13,532 nt of DNA, taken from NCBI GenBank assembly GCA_028292565.1, contig JAQGMD010000331.1:1-13532 (forward strand), read 5' to 3'. This document shows positions 1 to 7,804 of the stretch, piece after piece. Source of the DNA: Burkholderia sp. Its GTDB lineage: Bacteria; Pseudomonadota; Gammaproteobacteria; Burkholderiales; Burkholderiaceae. Positions within the stretch are counted from its first letter, which is position 1. Each line of letters begins with the position of its first letter. The translations under genes and the position numbers were made by a program. The notes under the pieces were generated by a model. It ran no database searches and had not been told where the DNA came from. It was given only the letters and a program-made list of their open reading frames with translations.

Positions 1-2730
1 GACAAACCGTCTTTCAGCATTCAGTTGCCGCCGCCTAACGTGACGGGCACTCTGCACATGGGCCATGCGTTCAACCAGACCATCATGGATGGCCTGACGC
101 GCTACCACCGGATGCGCGGCTTCAACACCGCGTGGATACCCGGCACCGACCATGCCGGCATCGCCACGCAAATTGTGGTCGAGCGCCAGCTCGATGCGCA
201 AAAAGTCTCGCGCCATGATCTCGGCCGCGAAAAATTCCTCGAAAAGGTGTGGGAATGGAAAGAGCACTCCGGCTCCACCATCACCGGCCAGATGCGCCGC
301 ATGGGCGCATCCACCGACTGGAGCCGCGAATACTTCACGATGGACGAGAAAATGTCCAAAGCCGTGACCGAAGTATTCGTCCGCCTGTATGAACAAGGCC
401 TGATCTACCGCGGCAAACGCCTCGTCAACTGGGACCCGAAACTGCACACCGCCGTATCCGACCTCGAAGTGGTCTCGGAGGAAGAAGACGGCTTCATGTG
501 GCATATCCGCTATCCACTGGTGGACGGCAGCGGTCATATCACGGTTGCAACCACGCGTCCGGAAACGATGCTGGGCGACGTCGCCGTCGCAGTGGATCCG
601 ACCGACGAGCGTTACACTCACTTGGTCGGCAAGATGCTGAAGCTGCCGCTGACCGATCGCGAAATCCCGATCATCGCCGATGAATATGTCGACAAGGAAT
701 TCGGCACCGGCTGTGTAAAGATCACTCCCGCGCATGATTTCAACGACTATGCGGTCGGCCAGCGCCACAACATGGAACCGATCAGCATCCTCACGCTCGA
801 CGCGAAGATCAACGAGAACGGCCCGGCCAGGTACCAGGGCATGGACCGCTACGACGCGCGCAAACAGATCGTCGCCGACCTCGAAGCGCAAGGCCTGCTC
901 CAGGAGGCCAAGCCACACAAGCTGATGGTGCCGCGCGGCGACCGTACCAACGTTGTGATCGAGCCGATGCTGACCGACCAATGGTTTGTCGCGATGAGCA
1001 AGCCCGCGCCGGAAGGCACGCACTTCCCTGGCAAATCAATCGCTGAAGTTGCGCTCGACAAGGTCGCGGGTGGCGAAATCAAGTTCGTCCCGGAGAACTG
1101 GACCACGACCTACAACCAGTGGCTCAACAACATCCAGGACTGGTGTATCTCGCGTCAGTTGTGGTGGGGCCATCAGATTCCGGCCTGGTATGACGACGAG
1201 GGCAATATCTATGTCGCACGCTCGGAAGAAGAAGCGAAAGAACAGGCCGGCGGCAAAGCGGTCCGCCGCGATGAAGACGTGCTCGATACCTGGTTCTCGT
1301 CCGCGCTGGTGCCCTTCTCCTCGCTCGGCTGGCCAGAAGAGACCCTGGATTACAAGATGTTCTTGCCCTCCTCCGTGCTGGTGACCGGCTTCGACATCAT
1401 CTTCTTCTGGGTGGCGCGGATGGTGATGATGACCACCCACTTCACCGGCAAGGTGCCGTTTGAATCGGTGTACGTACACGGCCTGGTACGCGATGCCAAT
1501 GGCCAGAAGATGTCCAAGTCGAAAGGCAATACGCTCGACCCGATCGACCTGATCGACGGCATCGATCTCGATACGCTGGTCGCCAAACGGACCACCGGCC
1601 TGATGAACCCCAAGGCGGCCGATACCATCGCGAAAGCCACGCGCAAGGAATACCCGAATGGCATCCCCGCATTTGGTACCGATGCGCTGCGCTTCACGAT
1701 GGCCAGCTATGCATCGCTGGGCCGCAACATCAACTTCGACCTGAACCGCAGCGAACGCTACCGCAACTTCTGCAACAAGCTGTGGAATGCGACCCGCTTC
1801 GTGTTGATGAATACCGAAGGCAAGGACTGCGGCTTCGAAGGCCACGTTCCTGGCGTATGTGATACCGGCCGCCTCGATTTCTCGCCGGCCGACCGTTGGA
1901 TCGTCTCGCTGCTCCAGCGCACCGAGTCGGAAGTGGAAAAAGGTTTTGCCGACTATCGTTTCGACAATATCGGCTCCGCGATCTACAAATTCATCTGGGA
2001 CGAGTACTGCGACTGGTACCTCGAGGTCGCCAAGGTGCAGATGCAGACCGGCTCCGAAGCACAGCAGCGCGCAACCCGCCGCACGCTGTTGCGCGTGCTG
2101 GAAACCGTGCTGCGCCTGGCGCATCCGATAATCCCGTTCATCACTGAAGAGTTGTGGCAGACGGTGGCTCCGCTGACCGATCGCAAGATCGATCCCGCCG
2201 GCGATTCGATCATGCGCCAGGAGTATCCGGTAGCGAACCCGGAAAAAATCGACGAGCAAGCCGAAGCCTGGATGACACAACTGAAGTCGCTGACTGACGC
2301 GACCCGTAACCTGCGCGGAGAAATGCAGTTGTCACCCGCCTTGCGGGTGCCGCTGGTCATGGAAGCTGCAACTGCAGACGAGAAGGCGCGGTTGCAATCT
2401 TTCGCGCCGTATTTGCAAGCGCTGGCGAAGCTGTCGGACGTGCAAGTGCTCGACAAGCTGCCGGAGTCGCCTGCACCGGTTTCGGTTGTCGGAACCGCGA
2501 AGCTGATGCTGAAGGTCGAAATCGATGTGGCCGCCGAGCGTGAACGCCTGTCGAAGGAAATCGCGCGTCTCGAGGGCGAGATCACGAAAGCGAATGCGAA
2601 GCTCGGCAACGAAAGCTTTGTCGCACGGGCGCCGGCACAAGTGGTCGCGCAAGAAAAAGATCGGGTCGTGAATTTTTCTGCGACGCTCGACAAGTTGCGC
2701 GAGCAATTTGAGAAACTGCAAAAGTCGTAA
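1..2730 (+). CDS. valS: Valyl-tRNA synthetase, 5' end outside window
   Basis: Class Ia aminoacyl-tRNA synthetase that charges tRNA-Val with valine in the cytoplasm and hydrolyses mischarged Thr-tRNA-Val in its editing domain. The reading frame is open from base 1, so the gene is truncated by the window edge. About 909 residues are visible, and roughly 40 N-terminal residues are missing compared with the 951-residue E. coli enzyme. Visible features in order: the [13 protein letters not shown] signature, with the HIGH-type motif HMGH at 55-66; the CP1 editing domain with TTRPETM near 550-570 and the [10 protein letters not shown] segment near 720-750; the [14 protein letters not shown] segment near 1140-1180; KMSKS at 1507-1521; the anticodon-binding helical domain; and a C-terminal coiled coil rich in Glu, Lys and Arg (about 2520-2730), typical of ValRS. 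No frameshift or missing key residue was seen. The identification is secure. Confidence 0.98.
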   Translation, partial: DKPSFSIQLPPPNVTGTLHMGHAFNQTIMDGLTRYHRMRGFNTAWIPGTDHAGIATQIVVERQLDAQKVSRHDLGREKFLEKVWEWKEHSGSTITGQMRRMGASTDWSREYFTMDEKMSKAVTEVFVRLYEQGLIYRGKRLVNWDPKLHTAVSDLEVVSEEEDGFMWHIRYPLVDGSGHITVATTRPETMLGDVAVAVDPTDERYTHLVGKMLKLPLTDREIPIIADEYVDKEFGTGCVKITPAHDFNDYAVGQRHNMEPISILTLDAKINENGPARYQGMDRYDARKQIVADLEAQGLLQEAKPHKLMVPRGDRTNVVIEPMLTDQWFVAMSKPAPEGTHFPGKSIAEVALDKVAGGEIKFVPENWTTTYNQWLNNIQDWCISRQLWWGHQIPAWYDDEGNIYVARSEEEAKEQAGGKAVRRDEDVLDTWFSSALVPFSSLGWPEETLDYKMFLPSSVLVTGFDIIFFWVARMVMMTTHFTGKVPFESVYVHGLVRDANGQKMSKSKGNTLDPIDLIDGIDLDTLVAKRTTGLMNPKAADTIAKATRKEYPNGIPAFGTDALRFTMASYASLGRNINFDLNRSERYRNFCNKLWNATRFVLMNTEGKDCGFEGHVPGVCDTGRLDFSPADRWIVSLLQRTESEVEKGFADYRFDNIGSAIYKFIWDEYCDWYLEVAKVQMQTGSEAQQRATRRTLLRVLETVLRLAHPIIPFITEELWQTVAPLTDRKIDPAGDSIMRQEYPVANPEKIDEQAEAWMTQLKSLTDATRNLRGEMQLSPALRVPLVMEAATADEKARLQSFAPYLQALAKLSDVQVLDKLPESPAPVSVVGTAKLMLKVEIDVAAERERLSKEIARLEGEITKANAKLGNESFVARAPAQVVAQEKDRVVNFSATLDKLREQFEKLQKS

Positions 2731-2742
2731 ATCCTCTGCAAA

Positions 2743-2778
2743 GCACACTGATGGCATGGAGACACCCCATCAGTGTGC
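2743..2778. repeat. Perfect 12-bp inverted repeat after valS
   Basis: GCACACTGATGG (2743-2754) is matched exactly by its reverse complement CCATCAGTGTGC (2767-2778), with a 12-base spacer. It starts 13 bases after the valS stop and ends 23 bases before the DUF2147 start. As RNA it would form a stable stem-loop. There is no T-tract after it on the plus strand (the next run is A-rich), so it is not a canonical intrinsic terminator. It could stabilise the valS 3' end, support factor-dependent termination, or be a protein-binding site. Confidence 0.8.
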
Positions 2779-2801
2779 GTAGTCACTAAAAAAGGAAAAA
2801 C

Positions 2802-3254
2802 ATGAGCAGAAAATTACTGGCAGTCTTGTTTGCAACGGCGAGCACATTATTTGCACTTAGCGCATCGGCACAGCAAGACACACCGGTCGGTTTATGGAAA
2901 AACCTCGATGACAAGACCGGCAAACCGAAAGCGCTGATTCGCATCAGCGAAAGCAATGGCGAATTCAGGGGCAAGATTGAGAAGCTGTTTCGCGAGGCCG
3001 GCGATGAACAAAATCCCACATGCGAAAAATGTGACGGCGACCTGAAGAACCAGCCTATCATCGGCATGACGATACTCACCGGTTTGAAGAAGGACGGGCC
3101 TGACTACAGCGGCGGCAAGATCCTCGATCCGGTCAACGGCAAAACCTACAGAAGCAAGATGTCGGTCACCGATGGCGGCAAGAAGCTGGATGTTCGCGGT
3201 TATGTCGGCGCACCGTTATTTGGACGGACCCAGACCTGGGTGCGAGAGGAATAG
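2802..3254 (+). CDS. Secreted DUF2147 family protein
   Basis: Small exported protein of 150 residues that I place in the DUF2147 family from its overall pattern: TPVGLWKN at the start of the mature part, a KILDPVNGKTYRSKM segment, and GTQTW-like GRTQTWVRE at the C-terminus. Residues 1-23 look like a Sec signal peptide: basic MSRK, a hydrophobic stretch, then an ASA cleavage site before QQ. The mature protein has a CxxC pair (C74 and C77) that could form a disulfide in the periplasm. The start is supported by an AAGGA Shine-Dalgarno sequence at 2792-2796, five bases before the ATG. The gene stands alone between the valS hairpin and a strong terminator. I could not identify a promoter. The biochemical function of DUF2147 is not known to me; some members are induced in stress or associated with lipid or polymer metabolism, which is not evidence here. 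Confidence 0.88.
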   Translation: MSRKLLAVLFATASTLFALSASAQQDTPVGLWKNLDDKTGKPKALIRISESNGEFRGKIEKLFREAGDEQNPTCEKCDGDLKNQPIIGMTILTGLKKDGPDYSGGKILDPVNGKTYRSKMSVTDGGKKLDVRGYVGAPLFGRTQTWVREE

Positions 3255-3264
3255 AACAGTGAAC

Positions 3265-3289
3265 AAAAAGGCGCCTCGGGCGCCTTTTT
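3265..3289. terminator. Bidirectional rho-independent terminator
   Basis: AAAAAGGCGCC (3265-3275), a TCG loop, then GGCGCCTTTTT (3279-3289) form an 11-bp perfect stem with an A-tract on one side and a T-tract on the other. It therefore works as an intrinsic terminator in both directions. It lies 10 bases after the DUF2147 stop on the plus strand and 21 bases after the hydratase stop on the minus strand, so it serves both convergent genes. Confidence 0.93.
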
Positions 3290-3310
3290 CATTCACATCT
3301 ACAGCTTGGG

Positions 3311-4141
3311 TTACACAAACGAAACGGTCAGCCCCGGCAATGACACGCCGGAGAATGCGGAAGTCCACGTTTCGCCCGGCGTAATCGGGCAGACGTCGGT
3401 CCAGGTACCGGTCGTGATCACTTCACCGGCGCGCAGTGGCGCGAACTGCGGCTGTTCCCTCAGTAATTGATGGAGATGCCACAGCGCATGCACCGGGCTG
3501 CCGAGCACATCACTGCCAAATCCGGCAGAGCGCAGTTCATCACCGCACGACAACGACAGGCTCGCATTGGCCAGCACCTCGCCAAGGTTGCGGCGCGTGG
3601 CAGCTGACAACATTTTCGGCTCTCCGACGATCAGCGAGCCGTGCAAGCCGAATGCGGCAATTGAATCCGCCATCTCGAACTTCCATCCTGGAAACGGACA
3701 GACCACGATTTCAAATGCATGCGCCATCCATTCTATGCATTCCGCCAGTTCTTCGACGGTCGCATCCGCCGCAGGCGTTGTGCCCAGCATGAAGACGAGT
3801 TCCGGTCCGATGCGCGGCTGCAATGCACCGCGCAGACACTGGATGCCGCGATTGTCTTCGGTGTAGCGAATGGTTGATTCGAACACCGGCGTCCAGATCG
3901 GCATAGTGATTGGTTCCGCGACACCGTATTTGGACCATATCTTGCGATTTGTAAAGCCGATCTTGCGCCCGACCATCTGCTCGCCTTGCGCGATGCGGAT
4001 GTCGATTGTGCTCTTGACGATATCGTAAGCGTCGGCAAGGGACAGCGCGGCGTTGGATGACAGCGGCGGAATCAGTCGTGAAGCGGCGCGGGCCTCAAGC
4101 AATTGATGTGCATAGCGATTGGCTTGAGTGGACATGAGCAT
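3311..4141 (-). CDS. 2-keto-4-pentenoate hydratase-like protein (FAH superfamily)
   Basis: Protein of 276 residues related to MhpD-type 2-hydroxypentadienoate hydratases and 4-oxalocrotonate decarboxylases, which act on ring-cleavage products of aromatic degradation. Recognisable segments are GRKIGFTNRKIW (58-69), LQPRIGPELVFML (107-119), AFEIV (142-146), AFGLHGSLIVG (163-173) and GEVITTGTWTDVCPITPGETW (239-259). By eye alignment to E. coli MhpD, the lysine (K60) and two acidic metal ligands (E114 and E144) are kept. The other positions I recall as catalytic or metal-binding differ: the MhpD Asp78 position is I/T, Glu106 is Gly, and Ser160 is Leu. It belongs to a divergent subfamily whose substrate I cannot name. 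No other aromatic-degradation gene is nearby. The start is uncertain between ATG 4141 and ATG 4135, and neither has a clear Shine-Dalgarno sequence. A promoter and a leader of about 150 bases precede it. Confidence 0.85.
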   Translation of the reverse strand: MLMSTQANRYAHQLLEARAASRLIPPLSSNAALSLADAYDIVKSTIDIRIAQGEQMVGRKIGFTNRKIWSKYGVAEPITMPIWTPVFESTIRYTEDNRGIQCLRGALQPRIGPELVFMLGTTPAADATVEELAECIEWMAHAFEIVVCPFPGWKFEMADSIAAFGLHGSLIVGEPKMLSAATRRNLGEVLANASLSLSCGDELRSAGFGSDVLGSPVHALWHLHQLLREQPQFAPLRAGEVITTGTWTDVCPITPGETWTSAFSGVSLPGLTVSFV

Positions 4142-4173
4142 GGCGGGGACTCGATCGTAAGTGAATTGTGGTG

Positions 4174-4224
4174 GCCGCCGCTACTCACGACTGCTTCGCT
4201 ACTTCGTCTGGGTCACGCGGCGGC
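4174..4224. repeat. GC-rich inverted repeat in hydratase leader
   Basis: GCCGCCGC (4174-4181) and GCGGCGGC (4217-4224) are an 8-bp perfect inverted repeat around a 35-base loop. It lies 33-83 bases upstream of the hydratase start, inside the predicted 5' leader. No T-tract follows it. The rest of 4142-4401 holds only the promoter and terminator listed separately; I see no gene in it. Confidence 0.45.
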
Positions 4225-4304
4225 GTACTGCGTGAATGCGCAATCTCAAATTAAAAAGACAGAAGACGCGCAAAAAAGTGCGATCGTGCATGTGTAAGGG
4301 GGCA

Positions 4305-4333
4305 ATTATAGGAGGAAGTTTGCGAATTCTTAA
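4305..4333 (-). promoter_or_regulatory. Predicted sigma-70 promoter for hydratase gene
   Basis: On the minus strand, TTAAGA (4333-4328; 4 of 6 bases matching the -35 consensus) is followed by a 17-base spacer and a perfect TATAAT (4310-4305). Transcription would start near 4298, giving a leader of about 155 bases before the hydratase ATG. The -35 box overlaps the tail of the terminator for the preceding operon, which fits the start of a separate transcription unit here. Confidence 0.6.
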
Positions 4334-4366
4334 TAAAAATCTGCGCCGGCGATGGCTGCCGCGCGC
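4332..4366 (-). terminator. Rho-independent terminator after yaiI
   Basis: Read on the minus strand, GCGC plus a bulged G plus CGGC pairs with GCCGGCGC around the 7-base loop AGCCATC, followed by AGATTTTTATT. This gives eight G-C pairs with one bulge plus a T-tract, a plausible intrinsic terminator. It lies 36 bases downstream of the yaiI stop and would end the ruvA-ruvB-yaiI transcript just before the hydratase promoter. Confidence 0.7.
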
Positions 4367-4401
4367 TTGATCTCACGAAGGTCGCAATACTTGCCAAAGC
4401 A

Positions 4402-4863
4402 TCAATCCTGCAGTTTTCGGTGGGACTGTGCCAAATAGCGGTCGAGGGCGCGGGCGAATGCATGACGATCGCCCTGGCTGAAAGGTGCCGGGCCACCCGT
4501 TTCCACACCGCTGCTACGCAACTGATCCATGAAGTCCCGCATCGCCAGGTGCTGTCCGATATTGTCTTTCGTATAAGACTCACCCCTGGGATTGAGCGCA
4601 TTAGCGCCCTTCAAAAGGATGTCGGCTGCCAGCGGAATATCGGCGGTAATCACCAGATCGCCAGGCTGCACCAAGCGGGTAAGTTCACGGTCAGCCATGT
4701 CGAAACCGGCAGGGACCTGAATCGCTTTGACGAAACGAGAAGGCGGCGTGCGCAACAGCTTGTTTGCTACCAGGATGACCGGCATTTCCATCCGGTCGGC
4801 AACACGGAACAGGATGTCCTTGATGACACCAGGGCAGGCGTCGGCATCAACCCAGATCTGCAT
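4402..4863 (-). CDS. yaiI: YaiI/YqxD (UPF0178, DUF188) family protein
   Basis: Conserved protein of 153 residues of the DUF188 family, whose fold is considered PIN-nuclease-like; its cellular role is unknown. Family marks: the N-terminal WVDADACP (4-11), [19 protein letters not shown], and the C-terminal [20 protein letters not shown] chose ATG 4863 rather than the upstream in-frame ATG at 4890. The family normally begins with [11 protein letters not shown], the length then matches E. coli YaiI (152), and the longer version would add MGHAANLKP overlapping the end of ruvB. With this start the gene begins 5 bases after the ruvB stop. No strong Shine-Dalgarno sequence is present, so translation is probably coupled to ruvB. 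It is the last gene before the terminator at 4332-4366. Confidence 0.93.
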   Translation of the reverse strand: MQIWVDADACPGVIKDILFRVADRMEMPVILVANKLLRTPPSRFVKAIQVPAGFDMADRELTRLVQPGDLVITADIPLAADILLKGANALNPRGESYTKDNIGQHLAMRDFMDQLRSSGVETGGPAPFSQGDRHAFARALDRYLAQSHRKLQD

Positions 4864-4868
4864 GGGTT

Positions 4869-5936
4869 TCAAGTTTGCTGCGTGTCCCATAGTTCGCCGT
4901 TGGGTCCGGTGCGCGGCGCGGTGACACCAAAGTGCGCATATGCCGCAGGGGTCGCGATACGCCCGCGCGGAGTGCGCTGCAGAAACCCCTGCTGGATCAG
5001 GTAAGGCTCAAGCACGTCCTCGATGGTGTCACGCTCTTCGCCGATCGCCGCCGCCAGGTTGTCCAAACCGACCGGACCGCCGCTGAACTTGAACAAGACC
5101 GCTTCCAGCAGTTTCCGGTCCATGACATCGAATCCGACCGGATCCACATCCAGCATCACGAGCGCCGCATCCGCCATCGCCTTGGTGATCTCACCGTTGC
5201 CCTTTACTTCGGCATAATCGCGTACCCGCCGTAATAGGCGGTTCGCAATACGCGGCGTGCCACGGCTGCGCTTTGCGATTTCCATTGAGCCATCCTGGAC
5301 GATCGGTGCATTGAGCAACGATGCGCTGCGGGTAACGATTTTGGCAAGTTCCGCAGGCGTATAAAACTCGAGCCGGGCGACGATGCCGAAGCGGTCGCGC
5401 AGCGGATTGGTCAGCATGCCGGCGCGGGTAGTCGCGCCGACCAGCGTAAACGGCTGCAAATCGAGCCGCACCGAGCGTGCCGCCGGTCCTTCGCCGATCA
5501 TGATGTCGATCTGATAATCTTCGAGTGCCGGATAGAGAATTTCTTCCACCACTGGAGATAGCCGGTGAATCTCGTCAATAAACAAGACGTCGTTGGCTTC
5601 GAGATTGGTCAACAGTGCGGCCAGGTCGCCGGCGCGTTCCAGAACAGGGCCGGAAGTCTGTCGCAGATTCACTCCCATTTCGCGCGCGATAATATGGGCC
5701 AGCGTGGTTTTACCCAATCCCGGCGGACCGAACAGCAAGGTATGATCCAGCGCTTCACGCCGCTGCCGCGCCGCGGTAATGAAGATTTGCAGCTGCGTGT
5801 GGATTTTTTCCTGCCCGACATATTCGTCAAGTTGCTTCGGACGCAGCGCACGCTCTATCGCTTCCTCGTTCGGCGAGGCTGGCGTTGCGGAAATAATCCG
5901 TTGTTCCGTTATTAAATTGTCAGTCTGAATGCTCAT
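4869..5936 (-). CDS. ruvB: Holliday junction branch migration ATPase RuvB
   Basis: AAA+ motor of 355 residues that assembles as hexamers on either side of the RuvA-bound Holliday junction and pumps DNA to drive branch migration. Visible: Walker A GPPGLGKT (70-77), Walker B LFIDEIH (118-124), sensor-1 GATTRAGML (167-175), the PLRDRFG arginine-finger region (178-184), a sensor-2 [13 protein letters not shown] segment, and the C-terminal winged-helix domain ending with [10 protein letters not shown]. Length is in the normal range (about 336-355). The ATG at 5936 is preceded by AAGGA (5949-5945) with 8 bases of spacing. It follows ruvA after a 27-base gap and precedes yaiI by 5 bases, so the three form one transcription unit. 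Confidence 0.98.
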   Translation of the reverse strand: MSIQTDNLITEQRIISATPASPNEEAIERALRPKQLDEYVGQEKIHTQLQIFITAARQRREALDHTLLFGPPGLGKTTLAHIIAREMGVNLRQTSGPVLERAGDLAALLTNLEANDVLFIDEIHRLSPVVEEILYPALEDYQIDIMIGEGPAARSVRLDLQPFTLVGATTRAGMLTNPLRDRFGIVARLEFYTPAELAKIVTRSASLLNAPIVQDGSMEIAKRSRGTPRIANRLLRRVRDYAEVKGNGEITKAMADAALVMLDVDPVGFDVMDRKLLEAVLFKFSGGPVGLDNLAAAIGEERDTIEDVLEPYLIQQGFLQRTPRGRIATPAAYAHFGVTAPRTGPNGELWDTQQT

Positions 5937-5963
5937 GGAATATTTCCTTAATGGCCGTCGCCA

Positions 5964-6542
5964 TCACCCCTTGGACAAGGCCTTCAGCGCCAGCTTGATG
6001 CCTTCGGAAACACCTGTCCCCGCAGGCACCTGCTTGAGGGCCAACGCCGCTTCCTTGTCGGAATACCCGAGCGCCAGCAATGCGTTAAGGATGTCGGAGG
6101 TCGCATCGTTGTGCACGACGCCCCCGACCGCACCCAGATCGGCACCGAGCTTGCCCTTCAATTCGAGCAACAGGCGTTCGGCGGTTTTTTTACCGATGCC
6201 CGGAACCCGGGTCAGCCGGCCCGCCTCTTGCAGCGTGATCGCCTGCGACAAATCGCTAACCGACATACCGGAAAGGATCGACAGCGCGGTACGCGCGCCG
6301 ACCCCGGATATCTTGATCAACTTCTTGAACACGGTGCGTTCTTCGGCCGTGGCGAACCCGTAAAGCAGATGCGCGTCTTCACGCACCGCCATGTGGGTCA
6401 GCAACACCACTTTCTCCCCCATTCCGGGCAGGTTGTAAAAGGTGCTCATCGGCACGTCAACCTCGTAACCGACGCCATTGCAGTCCACCAGCAATTGCGG
6501 CGGATTTTTTTCAAGGAGTATTCCGGAAAGACGACCTATCAT
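5964..6542 (-). CDS. ruvA: Holliday junction DNA-binding protein RuvA
   Basis: Protein of 192 residues that binds the four-way junction as a tetramer or octamer and loads RuvB. Domain I is the N-terminal OB fold ([12 protein letters not shown]... through about residue 62, ending LLYGFAT). Domain II has two helix-hairpin-helix motifs: [16 protein letters not shown] (75-90) and [23 protein letters not shown] (110-132). Domain III (about 147-192; [19 protein letters not shown]) contacts RuvB. Slightly shorter than E. coli RuvA (203), with no missing domain. A promoter lies close upstream, giving a leader of about 20 bases without an obvious Shine-Dalgarno sequence. ruvC is not directly upstream: a plus-strand gene separates them. 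Confidence 0.97.
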   Translation of the reverse strand: MIGRLSGILLEKNPPQLLVDCNGVGYEVDVPMSTFYNLPGMGEKVVLLTHMAVREDAHLLYGFATAEERTVFKKLIKISGVGARTALSILSGMSVSDLSQAITLQEAGRLTRVPGIGKKTAERLLLELKGKLGADLGAVGGVVHNDATSDILNALLALGYSDKEAALALKQVPAGTGVSEGIKLALKALSKG

Positions 6543-6570
6543 AGTGGTATGGCGTTAAAAAGTTAGATGC

Positions 6571-6599
6571 ATCATACAGGACACAGACACCGGTCCCAA
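6571..6599 (-). promoter_or_regulatory. Predicted sigma-70 promoter for ruvA-ruvB-yaiI
   Basis: Minus strand TTGGGA (6599-6594; 4 of 6 bases), a 17-base spacer, then TATGAT (6576-6571; 5 of 6 bases), about 30 bases upstream of the ruvA ATG. Transcription would begin near 6564. I looked for a LexA box (CTGT-N8-ACAG) around it, since ruvAB is SOS-controlled in E. coli, and found none. Confidence 0.55.
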
Positions 6600-6609
6600 T
6601 ACTACCGGT
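6589..6609. repeat. Paired ACCGGT palindromes around the ruvA -35
   Basis: Two copies of the 6-bp palindrome ACCGGT (6589-6594 and 6604-6609) have centres 15 bases apart and flank the predicted -35 box of ruvA. The arrangement resembles a paired operator but could be chance. The rest of 6543-6716 shows no gene, and I found no clear plus-strand promoter in it. Confidence 0.4.
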
Positions 6610-6716
6610 CTGGCCCCTCGTTCAACGGTTACATGGACAGGCACTGGAATCGATGCGGCTTACCTGTTCGTCCATAGCGCGGATTTTTTCCGATCGACCA
6701 TGCTCTAAACCAGCAG

Positions 6717-7178
6717 ATGCGCGCACGACACAAAAAATTACTACGGGCCAGACATTCAATCCGCCTCTTATCGCGGGTTGGCACGCTGCTGGGAATCGTG
6801 TGGGCGTCGCCGCTGACCGTGCTCGGAATATTGCTCGCCTTGCCTGTGCTCGTGTTACGCGGCCAGGTTCAACTCATACGCGGCCCGACCTCTGCGATAT
6901 TGGTGCGCGGCCCTTTCGCCGACTGGATGTTAGGCAAGCACCCGTTCGGTGCAATGAGCGCGATGGCGCTCGGCCACATCATCATCGCCGAGCATCAGGG
7001 ACTGTCTTCACGCGTGCTGATACATGAACTCGCCCACGTGCGGCAGGCAACGCGCTGGGGTGTTTTCTTTCCCTTCGCGTATCTCGCCTCCAGCGCATGG
7101 GCGGCCATACGCGGACGCGACGCATACTGGCACAACAAATTTGAAATCGCGGCGCGCGAGGAGGAAAAGCACTTCTGA
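6717..7178 (+). CDS. Small membrane protein with HELAH zinc-protease-like motif
   Basis: Predicted protein of 153 residues, not matched to a named gene. The N-terminus is strongly basic (MRARHKKLLRARH), followed by a hydrophobic stretch (about 21-47) likely to be a membrane anchor. A soluble part then carries IHELAHVRQ (102-110), an exact HExxH motif (103-107), and after about 35 residues AYWHNKFEIAAREEE (136-150), where E143 or a later Glu could be the third zinc ligand as in gluzincin-type metallopeptidases. FFPFAYLASSAWAAI (117-131) is another hydrophobic patch. Peptidase activity is inference only. An in-frame stop at 6705-6707 limits the start; no clear Shine-Dalgarno sequence precedes the ATG. 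Codon use resembles the neighbouring genes, and the motif-rich protein makes a spurious ORF unlikely. It is convergent with ruvC and divergent from ruvA. Confidence 0.8.
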   Translation: MRARHKKLLRARHSIRLLSRVGTLLGIVWASPLTVLGILLALPVLVLRGQVQLIRGPTSAILVRGPFADWMLGKHPFGAMSAMALGHIIIAEHQGLSSRVLIHELAHVRQATRWGVFFPFAYLASSAWAAIRGRDAYWHNKFEIAAREEEKHF

Positions 7179-7210
7179 CGTAGCTGGCCCGGTCGGGAAT
7201 GGGGCCCGCT

Positions 7211-7247
7211 CAGGGATAAGTTGTTCAAAAAGTGCAACTTACCCCTG
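7211..7247. repeat. Stem-loop between HELAH gene and ruvC
   Basis: CAGGG-A-TAAGTTG (7211-7223) pairs with CAACTTA-C-CCCTG (7235-7247): 12 base pairs with one A/C mismatch and an 11-base loop. It lies between the convergent stops of the HELAH gene (7178) and ruvC (7257). No T-tract follows on either strand, so it is not a textbook intrinsic terminator, but it may protect the 3' ends or act with a termination factor. Confidence 0.65.
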
Positions 7248-7256
7248 CGCTGGTCC

Positions 7257-7799
7257 TTAGCCTACCAGTCGCCCACGCCGCACGCGCAAACCCTTCTTGG
7301 CCAGAGCCGGCGCCAATGCACCCAGGGTGGCCAGCGCCTCTCCACTATGGGCGTGGCAAATTGCCACGCCGAGCGCATCGGCCGCATCGGTGCTTGGCAT
7401 GCCGGACAACAGCAGCAGCCGCTGAACCATGTCCTGCACTTGCTGCTTCTGCGCCTTGCCATGGCCTACCACGGCCTGTTTGATCTGCAGCGCGGTGTAC
7501 TCGGCCACAGCAAGGTCGGCACTGACCAATGCGCAAATCGCCGCACCACGTGCCTGGCCAAGCAACAGCGTGGACTGGGGGTTGACGTTGACGAACACTT
7601 TTTCAATCGCCGAGCAATCCGGCGTGTAAGTGCGGATGACTTCCGAAACGCCGGCAAGTATGGTCTTGAGGCGTAGCGGTAAATCGGCATCGGGCGTTTT
7701 GATCGTACCGGAGGCTATATAGCTGAGCTTGCTGCCTTGTTTGTGGATTACGCCAAAACCGGTGGTGCGCAGACCGGGATCGATGCCGAGTATCTTCAT
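7257..7799 (-). CDS. ruvC: Crossover junction endodeoxyribonuclease RuvC
   Basis: Holliday-junction resolvase of 180 residues that makes paired nicks across the junction after RuvAB branch migration; works as a dimer with Mg2+. The RNase H-like fold begins with [15 protein letters not shown], and all four catalytic acids are present at the standard positions: D7, E66 (in AIEKVFV), D138 and D141 (in STDAADALG). The basic C-terminal tail [13 protein letters not shown] is typical. The ATG is 5 bases after the purH stop with no strong Shine-Dalgarno sequence, so it is probably translated by coupling to purH. It is the last gene of the minus-strand series and is separated from ruvA by a gene in the opposite direction. 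Confidence 0.98.
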   Translation of the reverse strand: MKILGIDPGLRTTGFGVIHKQGSKLSYIASGTIKTPDADLPLRLKTILAGVSEVIRTYTPDCSAIEKVFVNVNPQSTLLLGQARGAAICALVSADLAVAEYTALQIKQAVVGHGKAQKQQVQDMVQRLLLLSGMPSTDAADALGVAICHAHSGEALATLGALAPALAKKGLRVRRGRLVG

Positions 7800-7804
7800 T
7801 AATA

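Noticed and set aside
1036..2280. 414-residue open frame on the minus strand inside valS
   Set aside because: It lies wholly antisense to an intact valS with all its motifs, shows no recognisable domain, and is the usual by-product of G+C-rich third codon positions.
4103..4297. 64-residue plus-strand frame in the hydratase leader
   Set aside because: It starts inside the hydratase gene on the opposite strand, has no ribosome site, and the peptide has no recognisable features.
4864..4890. Upstream ATG (4890) for yaiI
   Set aside because: It would add nine residues overlapping the ruvB end, while the family starts at the [11 protein letters not shown] methionine.
6543..6716. Possible LexA (SOS) box upstream of ruvA
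   Set aside because: CTGT and ACAG half-sites occur but never in the CTGT-N8-ACAG arrangement.
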